Shown: positions 6,101 through 6,339 of the stretch, piece after piece
Layout of the letters: every line of letters starts with the position of its first letter
How positions within the stretch are numbered: position 1 is the stretch's first letter
Source of the DNA: Candidatus Zhuqueibacterota bacterium RBG_16_48_16
GTDB taxonomy: Bacteria > Zhuqueibacterota > Zhuqueibacteria > Residuimicrobiales > Sediminimicrobiaceae
NCBI GenBank assembly: GCA_001771235.1
Contig: METF01000075.1
Span: 4,313 to 10,651, forward strand
Reading direction: 5' to 3'
Length of the DNA: 6,339 bases
Position numbers and translations under genes: made by a program
Notes under the pieces: model-generated
The model's database searches: none
What the model was told of the DNA's origin: nothing
Seen by the model: only the letters and a program-made list of their open reading frames with translations

Positions 6101-6203
6101 TTGCCCTCTCAAATGTGTCGGTCTGGGCATGGAGCACTGCAGCGGCCATGAATAACGTAACCACGACAATGCACGCGACAGAAGAAGGAGTAACTCGTTC
6201 CAT
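1..6203 (-). CDS. Giant secreted multidomain Ig-like repeat protein, probable surface adhesin/stalk (3' end outside window)
   Basis: A single minus-strand frame is open from ATG 6203 to the window edge: 2067 codons plus two bases, with no stop. The start is firm. It has a GGAGG ribosome binding site nine bases upstream, an in-frame TGA at 6243-6245, no other start codon in between, and a signal peptide immediately after it. Domains in order are: signal peptide 1-26, ConA/LamG-like 28-218, FN3 219-330, Gly linker 331-337, second ConA-like 343-535, then 13 Big_1-type Ig-like units from 538 to beyond 2067, the first interrupted by a CBM-like domain at about 598-735. Such proteins are exported and act at the cell surface or outside it, in adhesion, matrix binding or polysaccharide capture. 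Here that role is inferred from architecture only. Only four cysteines are visible (11, 173, 976, 1039), which fits an extracellular beta-sandwich chain. No catalytic motif was recognised. The sorting or anchor domain would be at the unseen C-terminus. A polysaccharide-active enzyme whose catalytic domain lies downstream cannot be excluded. Confidence 0.93.
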   Translation of the reverse strand, partial: MERVTPSSVACIVVVTLFMAAAVLHAQTDTFERANGALGANWSANPDMVINNGNLHNQALTDGYNFLAVYTATLNPTEASVEWASAAEGVTESGLQMGGIVFVGGNNYATTNGYWIQYRVPTSGSGNWFRVWVVQNGSFLAGSSVDSPTFTQALSPGSTMRVVFNKTTYAFQCFIGGTAVATVTPTNKSVNMTTTYAGVMLRGQQANDVEGFSVSTTTDNTAPSAITNLSATALTASSIKLDWTATGDDGNTGTAASYDIRYATNAITAANFSSKVQVSGAPTPKAAGLAETLTVSNLQASTTYHFAIKVRDDAGNESGISNVPNATTPEGGGGGGGTTTGGLVRVDDDFNRAAFGGDWSITASHEIHNGEMALSAAASGWNYLATFVKQGAYHVGVKFSATNIKTDQLGGYIPAGLAVLLDAPSASANGFMIYRKDKILVFNITNGILGAQIQQVTGALTAPVAGDELKAEITDNGSTKTVKLLKNGQDDASFTLNSASNLDEVYGGVLLWGGASLGLSDHNNIDVFSAWFKSKGPSSIGVYAGNNQSGPIQQQLPDSVAVIVEDENGGAVEGVVVDFQLIQGQAKLDEIEDFVFDGKIWKEVEAGNLVLSTATIEEDAGASGQAYVKTPYVPGLRDKRAVEIPIYVPEEKTYEFWLRYRTDSSQRNGIYVSFDSDDSTFFEVTNYNSVWTWVKLLTQSLTAGRHKVNLIVFEPGWGWDKILVVDTNLSAAQKNPGTGVGGTGPFVPNVTNASGIAYTHVTFKTNATPVVIEVSGFKSDDVTPLDGSPVTFNLQPIPHAATKIAKDPVTDRQKGAPGEQIDLRVFAQDEFNNKVPGVTINWAVTFGDATVNPAQSTTNSQGAATTKFTFGSATDSFKVRATSPQLAGQEAVFTEELGKKIKTFSYVSGNNQTGIVGQQLIDPLVVQVLDEDSKPYENYPINFEVISGDGLVNGQELVQVKTNASGRASVTWELGCTPGQQKVRASVSVPAYQPIDFIATAQKGQPTKIVKISGDNPVQTGPILVALPNPFIVEVRDACDNPIANQTVKFDIIQGVGATLGSGGETSLNRVTDANGRAQVTLTMGTQDGEEHIVRVAAVTFTADLVTFRAIASGIVAVKIEYVSGNNQQAVVTNPLPAPFVVKVTDPLGHAAKNHSVTFKVTKGGGNFAGVSETTVSTDTTGEARATLTLGTSAGANSQEVQVSSNRKDLPGTPLTGSPVLFQSTGLPDLPAKLVKVATTDNQQGVAGQPLSSPLKASVTDIHGNPISSRIVRFQIQGKGGILVDPVSGNSVTSIDITTSTEGIASVVWTMPETLKTVPATFITGITAFNDNNFHLDGSPGTFTAVANAAPAYQQVKLTTQALQGTVAQPLAQKIRTRITDNHGNPVGRYNVTFTVTEGGGKVNNVTTVTVPTSTDSGIAQVTWKLGDKSGVENNLLEASAGNLAVNPIIVFKASGLPDVATQMIADLTTDNQIGEVGTVLPKPIRVQIVDQYKNGVPNYDVLFHVNDVSGNVGSIDGAVVEKTAKTGETGYAQVSWTLGPMPGSQKNELVASARRNTAHLAGSPYTFKASSQIGPPDSLYIVSGDNQTGSLGNPLEEPLRVKVVDAFGNPKAGHSVKFTVLTHTTGDGGTLDGKVDTVKTKTTDSNGIAGVEFYLGNRAGSKNHRVQARAEYEGKDLKGSPLIFYESAEESDAKSMAKAGGDSQTGTVGEFLPIELAVKALDEFGNPVRNHSIQFRVLTGNGTLGDDSLKSVTKKTGNDGVARLKWRLGTTVGANNNLVEATSSNGITPLEGSPLTFSANAIAGKTDATVSTIEAFPVEVQADPDNYRATIKVTLKDKFGNPVSGKAVVIQATGEKNIITNPTQPTDANGVAVGYLASSKAETKIVTARDVNNMIDLSQRVAVKFIPLAASNLDKAPGDNGDGQTGNIGTVLPRPLRVLVTDKYENPIANHQVRFAVQDGRTNGALVELQPVRTDSNGIAQSSYRLGEEVGLNIVQAFATDAAGANLSGSPQSFFLQGKKAVAVNLIHVSGNGGSARAGKPIPTLAVKVVDNTGSPLWGESVRFKP
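153..476 (-). repeat. Ig-like unit 12 (about residues 1910-2017)
   Basis: The header DKAPGDNGDGQTGNIGTVLP appears to contain a three-residue expansion of GDNQTG. Then come RVLVTDKYENPIANHQVRFA, DGRTNGALVEL, RTDSNGIAQSSYRLG, NIVQAFATDAAG and LSGSPQSFFLQG. Motif order is canonical. Confidence 0.85.
483..788 (-). repeat. Ig-like unit 11 (about residues 1806-1907), classic Big_1 variant
   Basis: This unit lacks the 'sGdNQtG' header and starts TDATVSTIEAFPVEVQADPD. It then has ATIKVTLKDKFGNPVSGKAV, VIQATGEKNII, PTDANGVAVGYLASSKAETK and IVTARDVNN. The 'K.GnPVsGk.V...a..' and 'TDanG.a......s..ae...vtA' wording is closer to invasin/intimin Big_1 domains than the neighbours are. It also lacks the terminal GSP motif. 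Confidence 0.85.
672..688 (-). repeat. 17-base direct repeat shared by Ig-like units 10 and 11 (second copy 1017-1033)
   Basis: The same 17 bases (encoding FGNPV with flanking bases) occur at 672-688 and 1017-1033, 345 bases (115 codons) apart, at equivalent positions of adjacent units. The rest of the two units differs strongly, so this is either a trace of duplication or recombination, or codon-level conservation of the GNP turn. Confidence 0.8.
798..1130 (-). repeat. Ig-like unit 10 (about residues 1692-1802)
   Basis: The header is AKAGGDSQTGTVGEFLPIEL, then AVKALDEFGNPVRNHSIQF, LTGNGTLGDDS, TGNDGVARLKWRLG, NNLVEATSSNG and LEGSPLTFSA. It is preceded by a short charged linker (ESAEESDAKSM) unlike the joins between other units. 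Confidence 0.88.
1140..1472 (-). repeat. Ig-like unit 9 (about residues 1578-1688)
   Basis: This is the most canonical unit: YIVSGDNQTGSLGNPLEEPL, then RVKVVDAFGNPKAGHSVKFT, TGDGGTLDG, TTDSNGIAGVEFYLG, HRVQARAEYEG and LKGSPLIFYE. It is a good reference for the repeat consensus. Confidence 0.88.
1491..1823 (-). repeat. Ig-like unit 8 (about residues 1461-1571)
   Basis: The header DLTTDNQIGEVGTVLPKPI is followed by RVQIVDQYKNGVPNYDVLFH, SGNVGSIDGAV, TGETGYAQVSWTLG, NELVASARRN and LAGSPYTFKASS. All strand motifs are present and spaced as in neighbouring units. Confidence 0.85.
1839..2147 (-). repeat. Ig-like unit 7 (about residues 1353-1455)
   Basis: The header QQVKLTTQALQGTVAQPL is degenerate: NQ-T-G has become QALQG. 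The rest is canonical: RITDNHGNPVGRYNVTFTV, EGGGKVNNV, TSTDSGIAQVTWKLG, NNLLEASAG and PIIVFKASG. The final GSP motif is missing (VNPIIVF instead). Confidence 0.85.
2163..2513 (-). repeat. Ig-like unit 6 (about residues 1231-1347)
   Basis: The header is KVATTDNQQGVAGQPLSSPL, followed by KASVTDIHGNPISSRIVRFQ, GKGGILVDPVSG, TTSTEGIASVVWTMP, FITGITAFNDNN and LDGSPGTFTAVA. At about 117 residues it is the longest uninterrupted unit, mostly because of a longer segment between the 'GiA.v.w' strand and the final GSP strand. Confidence 0.85.
2529..2858 (-). repeat. Ig-like unit 5 (about residues 1116-1225)
   Basis: YVSGNNQQAVVTNPLPAPF is the header, then VVKVTDPLGHAAKNHSVTF, VTKGGGNFAGVSE, STDTTGEARATLTLG, EVQVSSNR and LTGSPVLFQSTG. 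The order of motifs matches the other units. The header has lost the 'TG' after NQ. Confidence 0.85.
2865..3188 (-). repeat. Ig-like unit 4 (about residues 1006-1113)
   Basis: The header KISGDNPVQTGPILVALPNP has two extra residues inside the GDN-QTG motif. Then come FIVEVRDACDNPIANQTVKF, QGVGATLGSGG, RVTDANGRAQVTLTMG, HIVRVAAV and VTFRAIA. Cysteine 1039 occupies the position before the 'GNP' turn. Confidence 0.85.
3198..3500 (-). repeat. Ig-like unit 3 (about residues 902-1002)
   Basis: The header YVSGNNQTGIVGQQLIDPL is canonical. It is followed by VVQVLDEDSKPYENYPINFE, SGDGLV, VKTNASGRASVTWELGCTPG, KVRASV and DFIATAQ. The unit carries cysteine 976 in the 'w.LG' turn, one of only two cysteines in the Ig-like chain. 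Confidence 0.85.
3513..3803 (-). repeat. Ig-like unit 2 (about residues 801-897), divergent header
   Basis: It contains GAPGEQIDLRVFAQDEFNNK then VPGVTINWAVTFGDATV, TTNSQGAATTKFTFG, FKVRATSP and AGQEAVFTEEL. This follows the Big_1 pattern (first strand, D-x-x-x-N, V.i.W.V..G.a, T...G.a...f..G, v.A). The 'GdNQtG' header is replaced by DPVTDRQKGAPGE. At about 97 residues it is among the shorter units. Confidence 0.8.
3828..4592 (-). repeat. Ig-like unit 1 (residues 538-792), split by an inserted domain
   Basis: The N-terminal half (538 to about 590) has the unit header GVYAGNNQSGPIQQQLP, then SVAVIVEDENGGAVEGVVVDF, matching the 'sGdNQtG ... VtD..GNPv...V.F' of later units. The C-terminal half (about 748-792) has TNASGIAYTHVTF, then VIEVSG and TPLDGSPVTFNL, matching 'TDsNGiA.v.w', 'v.A' and 'L.GSP..F'. 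The two halves lie about 140 residues further apart than in the other units, which is where the CBM-like domain sits. Confidence 0.75.
4020..4412 (-). other. CBM6/CBM35-like jelly-roll domain inserted in Ig-like unit 1 (about residues 598-728)
   Basis: The segment begins KEVEAGNLV, resembling the 'xEAExG' opening strand of CBM6/CBM35-type domains. It then has DAGASGQAYV (compare 'D..ASGG.yv'), VEIPIYVPEEKTYEFWLRYR (the 'f.vpeaGtY.lwlRyr' strand pair), SVWTWVKL, and LTAGRHKVNLIVFEPGWGWD followed by KILVVDTN (compare 'l.aG.htl.i...e.G..lDki.lt'). Aromatic residues W657, W691, W693, W717 and W719 are candidates for a sugar-binding face. After it come SAAQKNPGTGVGGTG, a flexible return linker, and then the resumed Ig-like unit. 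The family call is from pattern only. Confidence 0.65.
4599..5177 (-). other. Concanavalin A/LamG-like domain 2 (residues 343-535)
   Basis: It opens with VDDDFNRAAFGGDWS and continues IHNGEMAL...GWNYLATF, closely paralleling domain 1 (DTFERANGALGANWS ... INNGNLHN...GYNFLAVY). Later strands include YHVGVKFS, GGYIPAGLAVLLD, NGFMIYRKDKILVFN and a late GGVLLWGG. The segment ends at IDVFSAWFK (about 525-534), again matching the 'D-x-F/V-x' last strand. The parallel suggests an old duplication or shared family with the domain at 28-218. Ligand binding is inferred and catalytic residues were not recognised. Confidence 0.6.
5193..5213 (-). other. Seven-glycine flexible linker (residues 331-337)
   Basis: Seven consecutive glycine codons (GGA, GGC and GGT mixed) follow the FN3 end (TTPE) and precede TTTGG and the second ConA-like domain. 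Synonymous codons are mixed, so the tract is not a simple trinucleotide repeat. It probably gives the two N-terminal binding modules freedom to move relative to each other. Confidence 0.9.
5214..5549 (-). other. Fibronectin type III domain (residues 219-330)
   Basis: DNTAPSAITNLSA is the standard opening of bacterial FN3 domains. It is followed by SIKLDWTATGDDGNTG (B strand tryptophan at 233) and SYDIRYA (C strand). Near the end come LTVSNLQASTTYHFAIKVRD, with the L-x-x-x-T-x-Y-x-F 'tyrosine corner', and DDAGNESGISN. About 110 residues is usual for this variant. FN3 domains in bacterial extracellular proteins act mainly as spacers or weak surface-binding modules. This one separates two related ConA-like domains. 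Confidence 0.92.
5550..6122 (-). other. Concanavalin A/LamG-like domain 1 (residues 28-218)
   Basis: The domain opens with DTFERANGALGANWS, the D-x-F-x-R-A/xGxLG-x-W pattern typical of secreted bacterial ConA/LamG-like glycan- or ligand-binding sandwiches. It continues with alternating strands rich in W, Y, F and N (for example GYWIQYRV at 113-120 and WFRVWVVQNG at 128-137). It ends around EGFSVS (210-215), a typical final strand, just before the Thr/Asp linker to the FN3 domain. It contains the only cysteine of the N-terminal modules (C173). No glycoside hydrolase catalytic pair was recognised, so binding is more likely than catalysis. The family assignment rests on pattern, not on a profile search. 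Confidence 0.6.
6126..6203 (-). other. Sec signal peptide (residues 1-26)
   Basis: The first residues are MERVTPSSV followed by a hydrophobic core, about residues 9-24 (ACIVVVTLFMAAAVL). The likely signal peptidase I site is after L-H-A at residue 26, leaving a mature protein that starts QTDTF. The n-region has a single arginine, so it is weakly charged. The cysteine at 11 lies inside the core without a lipobox context, so a lipoprotein is unlikely. The signal directs the protein through the Sec pathway; any further outer-membrane step is not visible here. Confidence 0.85.
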
Positions 6204-6212
6204 TTTGGGTAA

Positions 6213-6217
6213 CCTCC
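6213..6217 (-). promoter_or_regulatory. Ribosome binding site of the large gene
   Basis: GGAGG on the minus strand lies nine bases upstream of ATG 6203, within normal spacing. There is no other start codon between the in-frame TGA at 6243-6245 and this ATG, so the site fixes the start. Confidence 0.9.
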
Positions 6218-6292
6218 AAAGAATTGTAAGATGAGTAATGTTTCAGGTCAGTACAATTGTTTGCGACTAAGACAAGAGATGCAAAATACGAC

Positions 6293-6337
6293 AGCGAGAA
6301 ACGCAACATAACTTGTTATTAATTAACAAGACTCGCT
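6293..6337. repeat. Outer 6-bp inverted repeat enclosing the 7-bp one
   Basis: AGCGAG (6293-6298) is the exact reverse complement of CTCGCT (6332-6337). The inner CTTGTTA/TAACAAG pair lies between them but off-centre, so the two could form a branched hairpin. Six base pairs over a 33-base gap can occur by chance. Confidence 0.35.
6312..6330. repeat. Perfect 7-bp inverted repeat with 5-base AT spacer
   Basis: CTTGTTA (6312-6318) and TAACAAG (6324-6330) flank an AT-only spacer. It lies 109 bases or more upstream of the start codon. It is too short and AT-rich, and lacks a T-tract clear enough, to be called a confident terminator of an upstream gene. An operator or the remnant of a terminator are both possible. 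Confidence 0.6.
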
Positions 6338-6339
6338 TA

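Larger units (their letters stand above)
6204..6339 (-). promoter_or_regulatory. Leader/upstream region with probable promoter
   Basis: These 136 bases upstream of the start hold no convincing gene. They are richer in A and T than the coding body. In the gene's frame they contain TAG at 6267-6269 and TGA at 6243-6245. No strong promoter was found. The best sigma-70-like pair (TTGCAT, 17 bases, AACAAT, read on the minus strand at about 6255-6283) matches consensus poorly. I did not find a clear Bacteroidota-type TAnnTTTG box. The promoter could also lie further upstream, outside the window. Confidence 0.4.

Noticed and set aside
6109..6309. 66-residue minus-strand frame overlapping the start of the large gene
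   Set aside because: It is in a different frame, overlaps the signal peptide coding region, has no ribosome binding site I can support, and its product resembles nothing known to me.

Overview
The window holds the 5' part of one very large protein-coding gene on the minus strand. The gene starts at 6203 and reads without a stop codon to position 1, where the window cuts it. The visible part is 2067 complete codons plus two bases, so the C-terminus and stop codon lie outside. I read the whole frame by hand and found no frameshift or in-frame stop. The only non-coding sequence is the 136-base leader upstream of the start (6204-6339). It carries a good ribosome binding site and nested inverted repeats.

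The product is a secreted, modular, mostly beta-sandwich protein. From the N-terminus it has: a Sec signal peptide (residues 1-26); a concanavalin A/LamG-like domain (28-218); a fibronectin type III domain (219-330); a seven-glycine linker (331-337); a second concanavalin A-like domain (343-535); then a long chain of bacterial Ig-like (Big_1/invasin-type) units of about 100-117 residues. I count 13 units, the last cut by the window edge. The first Ig-like unit is interrupted by about 140 residues that resemble a CBM6/CBM35-type carbohydrate-binding jelly roll. Each unit loosely follows the pattern sGdNQtG..g..Lp.Plvv.VtD..GNPv...V.F.v..G.g......T...G.A.v.w.LG.......v.A......GSP..F.a.

The layout suggests a surface stalk or adhesin. 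The sugar- or ligand-binding modules sit at the N-terminal end and the Ig-like chain serves as a spacer. The anchoring or sorting domain is presumably at the unseen C-terminus. This is inference from architecture; no catalytic motif was seen.

The source is probably an environmental, free-living bacterium with moderate to high GC coding sequence. The FN3 sequence and the repeated 'SGdNQtG..G..LP.P..V.V.D..GNPV' style resemble large proteins of uncultured FCB-group bacteria such as the KSB1/Calditrichota lineages. That placement is weak, because no housekeeping gene is present to confirm it. Open stretches on the plus strand are antisense shadows of this gene. No RNA gene, mobile element or CRISPR array was seen.
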